Below, one piece after another: positions 8,747-17,348 of a stretch of DNA of 64,000 nucleotides. The stretch covers positions 62,001 through 126,000 of the forward strand of contig JBCBTJ010000001.1 in the NCBI GenBank assembly GCA_039818665.1, given 5' to 3'. Under the pieces are notes generated by a model. The model was not told where the DNA came from, ran no database searches, and saw nothing but the letters and a program-made list of their open reading frames with translations. The DNA is from JBCBTJ01 sp039818665. Its GTDB lineage: Bacteria; Pseudomonadota; Alphaproteobacteria; Caulobacterales; Hyphomonadaceae. Both the position numbers and the translations under genes were made by a program. Position 1 is the first letter of the stretch. The number at the start of each line of letters is the position of its first letter.

Positions 8747-10296
8747 TTGGCCTTCCCCGCCAGTTCGCGGAACCGGATCAGCTCGCTGAGGCGCAGCCCG
8801 GTATATTTTCCCATCAACAGGCAAAGCGCCATGATCACGAGCAACAACTCAGGGAAGGTGAACATGAGATACTCGACCTGGGGATGGGTCATCGCCAGAT
8901 AAGAAACCGCCGCGACGGCGAGGCTGCCAAGGCCCTGCTTGATCGCCTCCTCCGCCGAATACTCCTCCCAAACGATCGACATCCGCTCGATGGTCATCGT
9001 CAAAATCACCATTGGAAATAAGGAGATGGACAGACCCAAGCGCTGGCCGCCGCTGGCCATCATGATGGTGAAGCCAGCCATGCACATGACAATAAAGACG
9101 AGCACCACGGCCAGTCTCGGCACCAGCAGCAATCGCAATCGCTCCAGATAGAACCGCACCGTGAGGCCAAGGACGACGAGCAGGGTGAACAAGAACACCC
9201 CCGTCAGCAAAGCCGTCTCTCGGAAGGCGATCCCGATCAGCACGGGCATGAACGTGCCCAGGGTTTGAAGGCCGATGAACTGGCGCAGAAAAACGAGCAG
9301 CAGGATGCCCACGGGAATGGTGACAAGCACCTTGTAGACAAGCTGAGTCGTGATCGGCAGCTGGTCGAAACTGAACAACTGAACCGGCCAATCCCCCCGC
9401 GCGCCGGCGCTCAGCGCCAAGTCTTGTGCGGCGAACCTCGCCTGCTGCAGGCCGATCTGCACGTCGAGTTCGCTAACGCCGTCGGCGGCGACGACCTCCT
9501 CCACGCCGTACCAGAGCGCGAAGAACCGGGCCGGCTCCCCGTTCGGGAAGAAACGCTTGTCTTCGCCGGAGACGTGGTACTCCAGCCAATGCTGGATCTC
9601 CGCGCGCCGGCGCGCATCATCAAGGTAAACCCCGTTCGCCACCCTGGCCGGAATGCCTTGGCTCACGAGAACCGCCCGCGCCAATTCCAGCTGAGCCACT
9701 GGCCGCGGCAGCGACGACAACAACGCGTTGACCTCGTCCACATCCCGCGCCTCGAAGATCTGTTGAAGCGTCAGCTCCGCCAAGGAGTCGTCATCGGCGG
9801 AGCGCCGGCGAAGATCGGACGACCAGACGATAAAGGCTTGGCGTTCCAGATCGCTGTCCATTTGCGGCGTCGATCGGCGGCGCTTCTCGCGCATGGAGTC
9901 AGGCAATGGCGTCCGCCCGCTTTCCCCAAGCAATTGGGCCCGATAGCGCAGCACTTTCCGATCCTGCGGGAAACGATACGTCCAAACAGCTTTCCGGTTC
10001 CCGCTGGCCTCCTCTTCGTCCAAGCGCAGGCCGAAAGGGCCATTGTAGAATTGTTCTTCGGACACGTCCCGCCCGACGCTGCGCGCGGGGATGAACGTCT
10101 CGATGCGTACGGGTCGGTTCGACGCTGAAAACTCCAAATAAATCTCGAAGTCCCAGACGGTTGTCTCAGTGTCCGGCGTCAGCGGATAGTCGTAGCGGAC
10201 GACTTTGCTGAAGAAGATCGCAAATCCGATCGCCAGCAATAGGAGCGCCAAAAGGCGGGTATGCGCCAGACTATTCAACCGCGGCCCGCATCGCAC
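8743..10296 (-). CDS. inactive-transglutaminase membrane protein with C-terminal 7TM region
   Basis: A 517-residue integral membrane protein. One N-terminal segment (about 12-30, LLALLLLAIGFAIFF) precedes a periplasmic part of roughly 290 residues, then about seven hydrophobic helices. The periplasmic part contains a transglutaminase-like core recognisable by SQGIPARVANGVY and HWLEYHVSG, but no cysteine sits at the nucleophile position before that helix, in line with the inactive subfamily (Transglut_i_TM / 7TM_transglut). It starts 22 bases inside the upstream protease gene and ends on the ATGA shared with the ATP-grasp gene, so the three form one operon. Probable role: membrane scaffold or receptor for the ligase-protease system. 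Confidence 0.85.
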   Translation of the reverse strand: MRCGPRLNSLAHTRLLALLLLAIGFAIFFSKVVRYDYPLTPDTETTVWDFEIYLEFSASNRPVRIETFIPARSVGRDVSEEQFYNGPFGLRLDEEEASGNRKAVWTYRFPQDRKVLRYRAQLLGESGRTPLPDSMREKRRRSTPQMDSDLERQAFIVWSSDLRRRSADDDSLAELTLQQIFEARDVDEVNALLSSLPRPVAQLELARAVLVSQGIPARVANGVYLDDARRRAEIQHWLEYHVSGEDKRFFPNGEPARFFALWYGVEEVVAADGVSELDVQIGLQQARFAAQDLALSAGARGDWPVQLFSFDQLPITTQLVYKVLVTIPVGILLLVFLRQFIGLQTLGTFMPVLIGIAFRETALLTGVFLFTLLVVLGLTVRFYLERLRLLLVPRLAVVLVFIVMCMAGFTIMMASGGQRLGLSISLFPMVILTMTIERMSIVWEEYSAEEAIKQGLGSLAVAAVSYLAMTHPQVEYLMFTFPELLLVIMALCLLMGKYTGLRLSELIRFRELAGKAK

Positions 10297-10796
10297 TCGT
10301 CTTCGGCGGCGAACGTGCTTGCAGAATCGACCACGATCCGCGCCGCCAAAAACTCGCGTCCGATCAGCACATCGTACTCAAAGTCCTCTCGATCCGCCAA
10401 ATTGACCTCCGCAAGGCCGGCGACGCCGCCGACGCATATCGGCAGATGAATCACCGGACGCCGGATCGTACCGCCGGTTTTGAGCTTAATCGCGGCGAAC
10501 CGGATGACATTTTGATCATACCGCACCGATCGGCCGTTCTTGCCGATAAGGCGAAAGCGCACCCAATTGTCGCGCTGCGATTTCTTATAGATCTCCACGT
10601 CGCGCGCGAAGATGGAACTGGTGTCGGCGCCGGTATCGAGCTTCGCCTTCATTTCGAGCCCGAGCCGGCCGATAAAGGCGTCTTCCACATATCCGAGGAC
10701 GGTCCGGTCGCCGCGCACGGCGGCGTCCGCGCCGCACGATCCGGAGACGCCGAGAGCGGCGCTCAAGAGCGCCACGACAAGTATTCGAAGAAACAT
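10275..10796 (-). CDS. retropepsin-like protease (RimB / 'ATP-dependent zinc protease' family)
   Basis: A 173-residue secreted or membrane-tethered protein. The start at 10796 (MFLRILVVALLSAALG) gives a clean signal peptide. The mature part has a single aspartic-protease-like motif, LDTGADTSSI near residue 58, then IGREFLAARIVVD near residue 150, the half-pepsin layout of PF05618 proteins. The family's old 'zinc protease' name is not supported by any HExxH motif here. It is the first gene of the operon and overlaps the transglutaminase-like gene by 22 bases. The expected substrate is a peptide made or displayed by its neighbours, which is inference. Confidence 0.85.
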   Translation of the reverse strand: MFLRILVVALLSAALGVSGSCGADAAVRGDRTVLGYVEDAFIGRLGLEMKAKLDTGADTSSIFARDVEIYKKSQRDNWVRFRLIGKNGRSVRYDQNVIRFAAIKLKTGGTIRRPVIHLPICVGGVAGLAEVNLADREDFEYDVLIGREFLAARIVVDSASTFAAEDECDAGRG

Positions 10797-11034
10797 CTGA
10801 TGTCCCTGGTGACCGCTTAACCTGGCTGCCTTGCTGCAATCGGCGTGTCGCTCATTCAAACCACCGCCTTCGGCGCAACAGGGCAGCCCCGCAGCATGGT
10901 TCGACTCGTCGTCAATAGAACGTCGCGCAGCGCCTCACAAGCGTGGGTATGAACCACTTGCTTACAACCGTACGCTATAAGACAGCCCTCAAACCTGAGC
11001 GAGTCGCTTGGCTACGGCTTGGGAGGACATGGTC

Positions 11035-12090
11035 ATGCAGAACAAGCCTGTCGACTGGGCGGCGTTGGAAAGCGAACGTGAGGAGTTTCGCGACGCCGAA
11101 CGCCTTTGGCGGAATGAGATCGCGCCGGCCCTCGCCCGTCGCGAGACGCGGCGGGCCCAGGTGGTGCGACGCGCGATCTGGCGCACTGTCGCCATCGGCG
11201 CCGTGATTTGGGTGCTGATTCAGATCGTCGCTGCGACGCGTTTTGGGGGCGTCTCTGCAGATCCCGTGTTTCTCGGCGTCATAGTCGGCGCTTTGTTGGC
11301 GGGTCTCGCGACAGCGGGCGACTGGATCAGGGTCGCTACGATGAAGGCGGAGACGAAATCGCTCATCGTCGGAACCGCGGCCGGCGCCTTTGGGTTCACT
11401 TATGATACTCTGCATCCCGATTTCGCCAAGCTGAGCGTCTGGCAAGCGCTCCAACACTACGGCAAGAGCCGCCGGAAAGGCGACGCGCCGTCGCCGACGC
11501 CGGCCTATCGACGCCTCAAGGAGGCGAAGCTTCTGTCTTCGCACGACACACGCTCCTTTGAAGACCTCATCCATGGCGAACGCGCCGGCGCCAAATTCGA
11601 GCTGGTCGAAGCGAAACTGGTCGACAGCAGCGGCGACAGCTCCACGACCGTCTTTCAAGGCGTGCTTTTGCATGTGGCGTTTCCTCAGCGCTTCCTGGGG
11701 CGCACGATTCTGTCGCGCTCAAGCTGGTGGCGGTTCGGCCGCGGCCCTGGAGGCCTCGAGGAGGTCAAACTCGTCTCCAAGGAGCTTGAGGAGGCCTTCA
11801 CCGTGTATTCCAGCGACCAGGTCGAAGCTCGGGCCATTCTCACGCCAGACCGCATCGAACGCATGATTGCCCTCGAACGCTCCTTCTCCGGCGGCAAACT
11901 GCGAGGCGTTTTCGAGGATGGACATATGTCGCTCGCGCTCGAAGCCGACGATCAATTCGAAGCTGGCTCGATCTTCAATCAACTGGTCGAACCGGAACGA
12001 TTTCAAACCTCTCTCCGAGAAATCGGCAAGGTGTGCGATTTGATCGACGCGTTCCTGGATCGCGATTGGGGTCGCGAGAATGCTGGTTAA
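11035..12090 (+). CDS. DUF3137 membrane protein
   Basis: A 351-residue protein with two adjacent hydrophobic segments (about residues 50-65 and 80-95) after a charged cytoplasmic N-terminus, and a long soluble C-terminal part containing FQGVLLHVAFPQRFLGRTIL and FEDGHMSLALEADDQFE. This pattern fits DUF3137, a family of unknown function. A GGGAGGA site sits eight bases before the ATG at 11035; the ATG two codons earlier is too close to it. It is divergent from the protease operon and its stop interlocks over four bases (TTAA) with that of the polysaccharide-export ATPase. Confidence 0.7.
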   Translation: MQNKPVDWAALESEREEFRDAERLWRNEIAPALARRETRRAQVVRRAIWRTVAIGAVIWVLIQIVAATRFGGVSADPVFLGVIVGALLAGLATAGDWIRVATMKAETKSLIVGTAAGAFGFTYDTLHPDFAKLSVWQALQHYGKSRRKGDAPSPTPAYRRLKEAKLLSSHDTRSFEDLIHGERAGAKFELVEAKLVDSSGDSSTTVFQGVLLHVAFPQRFLGRTILSRSSWWRFGRGPGGLEEVKLVSKELEEAFTVYSSDQVEARAILTPDRIERMIALERSFSGGKLRGVFEDGHMSLALEADDQFEAGSIFNQLVEPERFQTSLREIGKVCDLIDAFLDRDWGRENAG

Positions 12091-12764
12091 GCGCTGATCC
12101 GGTCGACGAAACGCGCATCAGACCGACGCCGATTGAGCACCACCCCGGCCACCGCCCCTCCATGGGCCGCGATCTCTGCAGCGAGCGCTTCAACAGTTCG
12201 CGGCTCCGTTCGATCGGCCGACACGACCAAGAACACTGCATCCATTGTCCCCGCCGCGACGAGCGCGGCTGTAGACCGGTCGAGGGCCGGCGCATCGACA
12301 ATGATCCAATCGGCGGACCGCTTCAGCGCCCGCCACCAGGCCGGCCGCGCCTGGAAGGCGGCACGTTCGCCTTCGAACAAGCGTTCATTCCGGAACCGCG
12401 TGACGAGCAAGCGCGTGCGCAGGATCGGGTGCGCCGTCAGCAATTTGCCCGCGCTTCTGTGTTCCGCCGATCCGCCGCCGATCACGACGCATGGCGGCGT
12501 GTCGCCGAGATTCGCGTTATAGGCTTCTCCCGGCGGTCCGGCGGCTTCCGCAAACCCTGCTTCAAAGCCCCTGAATGCGCTGTTGCGCTGAAAATCGAGA
12601 TCAACAAGCCATGCGACGCGCCTTGCATGCTCGGCTGCGATCAACGCGGAGGAAGCTGCGATGCTGGTCGTTCCTTCTCCGCTGCGAGCGGCGACGAACA
12701 TGACGGCCGGCCCCACCGGCGGAGCGCGCCATAAATCGACGAGATCGGGGCGCAGATCGCGCAT
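12087..12764 (-). CDS. BY-kinase-like P-loop ATPase for polysaccharide export
   Basis: A 225-residue cytoplasmic ParA/CpsD-like protein. The Walker A region reads ARSGEGTTSIAAS near residue 26, so the usual lysine of GEGKS/T is threonine. The Walker A'-like motif is VAWLVDLDFQRN and a late strand reads DWIIVDAPALDRS. No C-terminal tyrosine cluster is present, so it is either a non-autophosphorylating partner or a degenerate kinase. It lies 56 bases downstream of the Wzz-like gene on the same strand, the typical bacterial layout for the membrane activator and its cytoplasmic ATPase. An AAAGGG site precedes the ATG. Confidence 0.8.
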   Translation of the reverse strand: MRDLRPDLVDLWRAPPVGPAVMFVAARSGEGTTSIAASSALIAAEHARRVAWLVDLDFQRNSAFRGFEAGFAEAAGPPGEAYNANLGDTPPCVVIGGGSAEHRSAGKLLTAHPILRTRLLVTRFRNERLFEGERAAFQARPAWWRALKRSADWIIVDAPALDRSTAALVAAGTMDAVFLVVSADRTEPRTVEALAAEIAAHGGAVAGVVLNRRRSDARFVDRISA

Positions 12765-12820
12765 GCAAGGACCCTTTCAGCCTGGCAGCTAGCAAAGCGC
12801 AGTTAATTCATGCTTGCCAA

Positions 12821-14209
12821 TCAGGTGGCTCGCGCAGACGCCACCACAGGCAAACCGGTCGCCCGCTCCAGCCCTCTGGCGGTTGCAACGCCCCGAGCGC
12901 TCCCGGCTCGCGCGACGCCTGCGCCGAACGCGGCGAAAGCTCCGAGCCCGACGCCGAGCCAAACAATGAGCCAAGCTCTCCGCCGGGGCGGGCCCTTGAC
13001 CACGACCGGGTCCAAGACCCGCACCGCATCGAGATCGGCGCGGTCAGCCCCCGCGCTGGATTGGCCCACGCCCGTCAGGGCGAGCTGCCCCTCCAATGCG
13101 TCGCGCCGTCGGGTCAGCGCGCGCCACTCCGCCTCCAACGAAGCGAATTTGGCGAGACGCGCCTGCAGGACTTGGTGTTGCCGCTGCAATTCAAACATTT
13201 CGGCCGCTTGCACGTCGGCACGCAGGTCAAGCTCGGCCAGCGCGCCCTCAAGCGCGGCATAAGCTGGGTTGGGCGCAGCGGTCTCAGTCGACACGGCGGC
13301 GCGCGCCCGCTCGATCCTTTGCTCGATGGCAACCACCGGGCGGGCGTCCGGCTTATACCGCGTCAGCAGATCATCCCGCTCCGCTTCGAGGCGTCCAATC
13401 GGGCCGCTCAACGCCTCGTCGGCGCCTACGACTGTTCGCGGCGTTTCGGTCAATCGCGCCGACACCGCCGCGCGTTCGGCCGAGATCGAGGCTTCCTCGC
13501 CAGCGGCGCGCACGAGCTCATCATTGATGAGCGCGCTGAGCGCCCGCGCCGACGCGCGCTCGGCGACAAAATCGTCGACGCCCTTGTCATCAAGGAATTG
13601 GCGAAGCGCGCCTTCGGCGGCGAGTAGCTCGGCCTCAAGCGCGCGGCGCTGGTCCGTCGGGGCGGCCTTTGCCAGCACCTCCGAGCGATGTGCGATATAG
13701 CCGCCGATCAAAGCGTTCAGCACATCGGCGGCGAGCGCCGCATCCCGATTGCGATACGCCACGCGCACGACCCGGCTATCGCCCGCGGGATGGGCGGAAA
13801 AGTCGGCCCTGACGCGTTCCGCACCTAAGGCCAACAGCGACTGCGGACTAAGCCCGGCGGCCATGGCCTGGCGGGGATAGAGACGCGCTAGCCCGAAACG
13901 CATGACGACCTCTTTCGAAACCGCCAAGCTCTTCATCAGCTCGATCTCTGATCGTACGACGCTTGCGACCGCCTCCGTCTCCGACACGCCGGCGATGTAG
14001 AGCCGTGTTTCGGCCCGATAAGTCGAGGGCATTCTCGTCGCGATCAGAACGCCGATCAGCGCGATCAATGCAAAAACCAACACCATCAGGAGCTTCGCCC
14101 GCCAGAGCTGAACCAGGAACTCCGCCAGCGTCGCGCGTCCCGGCGGCGGGCGCGCGGTGCGGCTTTGATTGGTCCGGTTGGGCATCCCGTCGCGCGGCCT
14201 TCCATGCAT
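12821..14209 (-). CDS. Wzz/GNVR-type polysaccharide chain-length determinant
   Basis: A 462-residue inner-membrane polysaccharide co-polymerase. It has one transmembrane helix near residues 39-55 (LLMVLVFALIALIGVLIA), a Wzz domain with PSTYRAETRLYIAG, a long periplasmic region with coiled-coil segments (about 180-390), the GNVR-like stretch LQARLAKFASLEAEWRAL, and a second membrane helix near 420-440. The short tail ends ATGLPVVASARAT, a remnant of the kinase linker. Two starts are possible, 14209 or the ATG at 14185; I kept the longer. It is divergent from the Wza-like export gene and followed by the ATPase. It should set chain length or gate export of a surface polysaccharide. Confidence 0.85.
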   Translation of the reverse strand: MHGRPRDGMPNRTNQSRTARPPPGRATLAEFLVQLWRAKLLMVLVFALIALIGVLIATRMPSTYRAETRLYIAGVSETEAVASVVRSEIELMKSLAVSKEVVMRFGLARLYPRQAMAAGLSPQSLLALGAERVRADFSAHPAGDSRVVRVAYRNRDAALAADVLNALIGGYIAHRSEVLAKAAPTDQRRALEAELLAAEGALRQFLDDKGVDDFVAERASARALSALINDELVRAAGEEASISAERAAVSARLTETPRTVVGADEALSGPIGRLEAERDDLLTRYKPDARPVVAIEQRIERARAAVSTETAAPNPAYAALEGALAELDLRADVQAAEMFELQRQHQVLQARLAKFASLEAEWRALTRRRDALEGQLALTGVGQSSAGADRADLDAVRVLDPVVVKGPPRRRAWLIVWLGVGLGAFAAFGAGVARAGSARGVATARGLERATGLPVVASARAT

Positions 14210-14293
14210 CGAAGCGCCATCTCACCCGGATGCGCTTGATGCTTTCTTAATGATTAACAGAGACCTTTCGCTCGGATCCACAATGGCAAGCCC

Positions 14294-14986
14294 ATGAAAC
14301 CCACGCTTGCGATCGCAGTTCTAGCGACGGCTGCATGCGCGTCGCCTCAGTCATCGCCAGATTTCGACACCGTCGCCTGGACGCAGGCCGGCGCGCCGCC
14401 CGCGCCTTACCTGTTCGGCCCCGGCGACGTGGTCGAGGTCACAGTGCCGTCGGCTCCAGAGCTCTCCCGCACGGTCGAGATCGCGCCCAACGGCCAGCTT
14501 AGTCTGCCTCTGGCGGGATCTGTGCTAGCGGCTGGCCGTTCGTCGGAAGAGCTCCGCCGCGCATTGTCAGACGCCCTGTCGTACGATCTAATCGATCCGG
14601 ACGTGACGCTGACGCCGATTTCGTTCGGGTCGCAGCAGGTGTTCGTGGGAGGAGAAGTGGCCTCGCCCGGCGTGTACGCCCTGCCCGGCCGCATCGACGC
14701 GCTACAAGCGATTATTCTCGCCGGCGGCCTCACAGACCGGGCGCGAGCTCGGCAAGTGGTCCTGATGCGCCGGTCCGCCGATGGTGAACTCCAGGCGGCC
14801 GTGTTCGACGTGATCGGCGGCGTCTACAATTCAGCGCTCGCCAAATGGGGACCGCTCAAACGCTTCGACGTCGTCTATGTGCCCCAGACCCCGATCGCAA
14901 AACAAAATCGGATCGTGCGACAATACATCCGCGACGCCTTGCCGCTCGACTTCTCGATCTTCCTCGGCGTCGCCGACTTGGACTAA
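14294..14986 (+). CDS. polysaccharide export lipoprotein (Wza-like, SLBB)
   Basis: A 230-residue outer-membrane export protein with a short lipoprotein signal (TAAC lipobox near residue 15). The Poly_export domain starts with YLFGPGDVVEVTVPSAPELS and includes APNGQLSLPLAG. An SLBB segment follows (VFVGGEVASPGVYALPGRIDALQAIILAGG). The C-terminal region (YNSALAKWGPLKRFDVVYVPQT) also matches alphaproteobacterial export proteins. It is shorter than Wza and lacks an obvious C-terminal outer-membrane helix. It faces away from the Wzz-like gene, and the short shared upstream region carries two TTAA strings. Its stop interlocks with the next minus-strand gene. Confidence 0.88.
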   Translation: MKPTLAIAVLATAACASPQSSPDFDTVAWTQAGAPPAPYLFGPGDVVEVTVPSAPELSRTVEIAPNGQLSLPLAGSVLAAGRSSEELRRALSDALSYDLIDPDVTLTPISFGSQQVFVGGEVASPGVYALPGRIDALQAIILAGGLTDRARARQVVLMRRSADGELQAAVFDVIGGVYNSALAKWGPLKRFDVVYVPQTPIAKQNRIVRQYIRDALPLDFSIFLGVADLD

Positions 14987-15255
14987 TTGATCGTCCGCAG
15001 CCATTCGCGCGCGGCCTTTTGGGCCTCGCGGATTTCGTCGCTGCTCATCATGTCAGCGATCTCTTTGCGGTAGATCTTTGCGTCTTCAGACCCGCGCAGC
15101 GCCGCCAGATTGAACCATTTGTGGGCGGCCACGCGATCCTCTTCGACACCGAGCCCTGCAGAGTAAGCAAGGCCGGCACGATAAAGCTCTTCGCAAGGCG
15201 AGTCCGCTTTCAAGCTCGCGCAGGGAGTCTCCGCCGGCGCATCAGAATAAGGCAT
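14983..15255 (-). CDS. small Sel1-like repeat protein
   Basis: A 90-residue protein without signal peptide. One Sel1-type helix pair is clear: LYRAGLAYSAGLGVEEDRVAAHKWFNLAALRGS, followed by a charged helix ending AAREWLRTIN. Sel1 repeats are protein-protein interaction modules. A single repeat is unusual, but short proteins of this form are found in alphaproteobacteria. The stop interlocks over four bases (CTAA) with the polysaccharide export gene, but no functional link is shown. Reality of the gene is supported by the motif rather than by context. Confidence 0.7.
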   Translation of the reverse strand: MPYSDAPAETPCASLKADSPCEELYRAGLAYSAGLGVEEDRVAAHKWFNLAALRGSEDAKIYRKEIADMMSSDEIREAQKAAREWLRTIN

Positions 15256-15465
15256 TGTCTTCGTTCCTGTTCACCCGCCCCGCGCTCCGGACGTTTTCGC
15301 CTCGGAGCCCTGGAGCACCCATCACCACCGCCGTCCTCGGCGATGACGCAAGGATCGCGGGAAAAGTTGGGAACATGGTTAATTTGACGCGTCCGCAAGC
15401 GTGGCTTGGTTAACCGGACGCGCTCAGCTGTTAACGCTGGAGGCCAGGCGGGCTATGCAGACCGC

Positions 15466-16407
15466 ATGAAAGAGCTTTTTGAACCCGTTCCTTACGCGCT
15501 GCGGCAAACCACGCCGGCCGCGTTCGCCGACGCGCTTGGCCGCTCGTTTCGCGAGACCGGTTTCGCAGTGATCGCCGACCACCCTGTGGATCAGAGCGTG
15601 ATTGATCGCGCAGCGGACGCTTCGAGAGCCTTTTTCGCGTTGAGCGAGCCGGTAAAGCGCGCCTATTTCGACGCCGACGGCGGCGGACAGCGTGGCTACA
15701 CGCCCTTTGGCGTCGAAAACGCCAAGGGCCGATCACAGGCGGACCTTAAGGAGTTCTGGCACACCGGCCGCGATCTCCCTGTCGGTTCGCCCTACTGTTC
15801 AATCATGGGCGACACGCCATCGGTGGCGGAGGTGACGGACTTCGACGCCGCGACACGCGCGCTATTCGACGCGCTCGATGAGATGGGACGCTCGCTGCTT
15901 GAGGCGATCGCGATGCATCTGGGTCTCGCCGAAGATTGGTTCGACGCGCGCGTGGACAATGGCAACTCCATTCTCCGCCTGTTGCATTATCCGCCCCAAG
16001 ACGACCCGCCGCCGGAGGGCTCTGTCCGGGCCGGAGCGCATGAAGACATCAATGTCATCACGCTGCTCCTTGGCGCCGAAGAGGCCGGGCTCGAGGTGAA
16101 GCATCGTTCCGGCGCCTGGCTCGCCGTGAACCCGCCGCCCGGCGCTCTGGTGATCAATTGCGGCGACATGCTGCAGCGACTGACAGGCGGCGTGCTGCCG
16201 TCGACCACCCATCGCGTTGTGAACCCCGCGCCGGAGCGCGCTCGCTTCCCCCGCTACTCCATGCCCTTCTTCCTGCACTTTAACCCGGATGCGATGATCG
16301 AGGTCTTGCCCCAATGTCTCGAAGAGGGCGGCGAGGCCTTCGCGCCGACTACGGCGCAAGACTATTTGATGGAGCGGCTCCGGGAGATCGGGCTCGTGCA
16401 GGCCTAG
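15466..16407 (+). CDS. Fe(II)-dependent oxygenase (isopenicillin-N-synthase-like)
   Basis: A 313-residue dioxygenase-fold protein. The N-terminal DIOX_N region is seen in RETGFAVIADHPVD near residue 30. The Fe(II) facial triad is HED (His in GAHEDINVITLLL near residue 191) plus the distal histidine in TTHRVVNP. The 2-oxoacid-binding RxS motif is RYSMPFF. The ATG at 15466 gives the expected N-terminus; a TTG 20 codons earlier extends it without family support. Members hydroxylate or oxidise varied small molecules, so the substrate is open. The stop is shared as CTAG with the convergent SDR gene. Confidence 0.9.
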   Translation: MKELFEPVPYALRQTTPAAFADALGRSFRETGFAVIADHPVDQSVIDRAADASRAFFALSEPVKRAYFDADGGGQRGYTPFGVENAKGRSQADLKEFWHTGRDLPVGSPYCSIMGDTPSVAEVTDFDAATRALFDALDEMGRSLLEAIAMHLGLAEDWFDARVDNGNSILRLLHYPPQDDPPPEGSVRAGAHEDINVITLLLGAEEAGLEVKHRSGAWLAVNPPPGALVINCGDMLQRLTGGVLPSTTHRVVNPAPERARFPRYSMPFFLHFNPDAMIEVLPQCLEEGGEAFAPTTAQDYLMERLREIGLVQA

Positions 16408-17264
16408 TGACGCGGCGTGCGATCGCGGATGCAGTCGAAGGCGGCTTTGATGTTGGCGAAGCGAGCTTCGATCATCGGCTCGAACTCGGTGTCCGTGAAA
16501 ATATAGTCCCAGTCTTTCTCTATGCCCTCGCGCACCAATTCGCCGACATAGAGCGGGTCGATCCCGGCATCGATCCGCGCGCGGAAGGCTTTGACGAACT
16601 CCGCGCGCGGGTCGTCGTCCGGCAGTTCGGGCGCCAGCTCGCTCACGTCTGATCCGAACCGGCCGGGCAAATTCCGCGATGAGTCCATGATCTGCGTGCG
16701 AATGATGCCAGGGCACAACACCGAGACGCCGATGCCGCGCGGACCCAGTTCCTGCCGCAAGCCTTCAGACAGCGCGACCACGCTGTACTTCGACACGCTG
16801 TAGGGCGCGCTCGACATCGACATTAGACCCGCTATGGACGCGGTGGAGACGATCTGGCCACCCTCTCCGTGAGCTTCCAAGAGCGGCCCGAAAATCTCGA
16901 TCCCGTAGATCACGCCCATGACGTTCACGCCGAGCGTCCAATCCCAACCGGCCTGGCTCCATTCATCGTATGAGCCGCCGCCGCCGACGCCGGCGTTGTT
17001 GACAAGGATATGCACCTTGCCGAACCGATCGACCGTTTTGTCCGCGGCCGCTTGAAGCTGCTCTTTCAGGGACACGTCAGCCAACACGCCGTCAACATCG
17101 GCATTGGTTGCTTGCAGATCAGCGAGCGCTCTCTCAAGCGCCGCTTCTTCAATATCGCACAGCATCACTTTCGCGCCCGCCTGCGCAAGCGCTGTGGCGA
17201 TCCCCAAGCCAATGCCAGAACCGGCGCCGGTCACGAACGCGACCTTGCCCTCAATGTCTTTCAT
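16404..17264 (-). CDS. short-chain dehydrogenase/reductase
   Basis: A 286-residue classical SDR. The cofactor loop is TGAGSGIG near residue 12, with an acidic residue (CDIEEAAL) after the second strand suggesting NAD preference. NNAGV is near residue 90, the catalytic serine lies in STASIAG, and the Y-x-x-x-K pair is in PYSVSKYSVVAL. PGIIRT follows. A GGAGGG site precedes the ATG. The long C-terminal tail (about 230-286) is larger than in minimal SDRs. It is convergent with the Fe(II) oxygenase; a joint pathway is possible but not shown. Confidence 0.92.
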   Translation of the reverse strand: MKDIEGKVAFVTGAGSGIGLGIATALAQAGAKVMLCDIEEAALERALADLQATNADVDGVLADVSLKEQLQAAADKTVDRFGKVHILVNNAGVGGGGSYDEWSQAGWDWTLGVNVMGVIYGIEIFGPLLEAHGEGGQIVSTASIAGLMSMSSAPYSVSKYSVVALSEGLRQELGPRGIGVSVLCPGIIRTQIMDSSRNLPGRFGSDVSELAPELPDDDPRAEFVKAFRARIDAGIDPLYVGELVREGIEKDWDYIFTDTEFEPMIEARFANIKAAFDCIRDRTPRH

Positions 17265-17348
17265 AAGCGCCCTCCCGCCGTTTGGTGTTTCGCCGTATCA
17301 TGGCGCAAACCAAGGCGCGTTCACAGGCTGTCTCAAGGGAAGCGGGGC

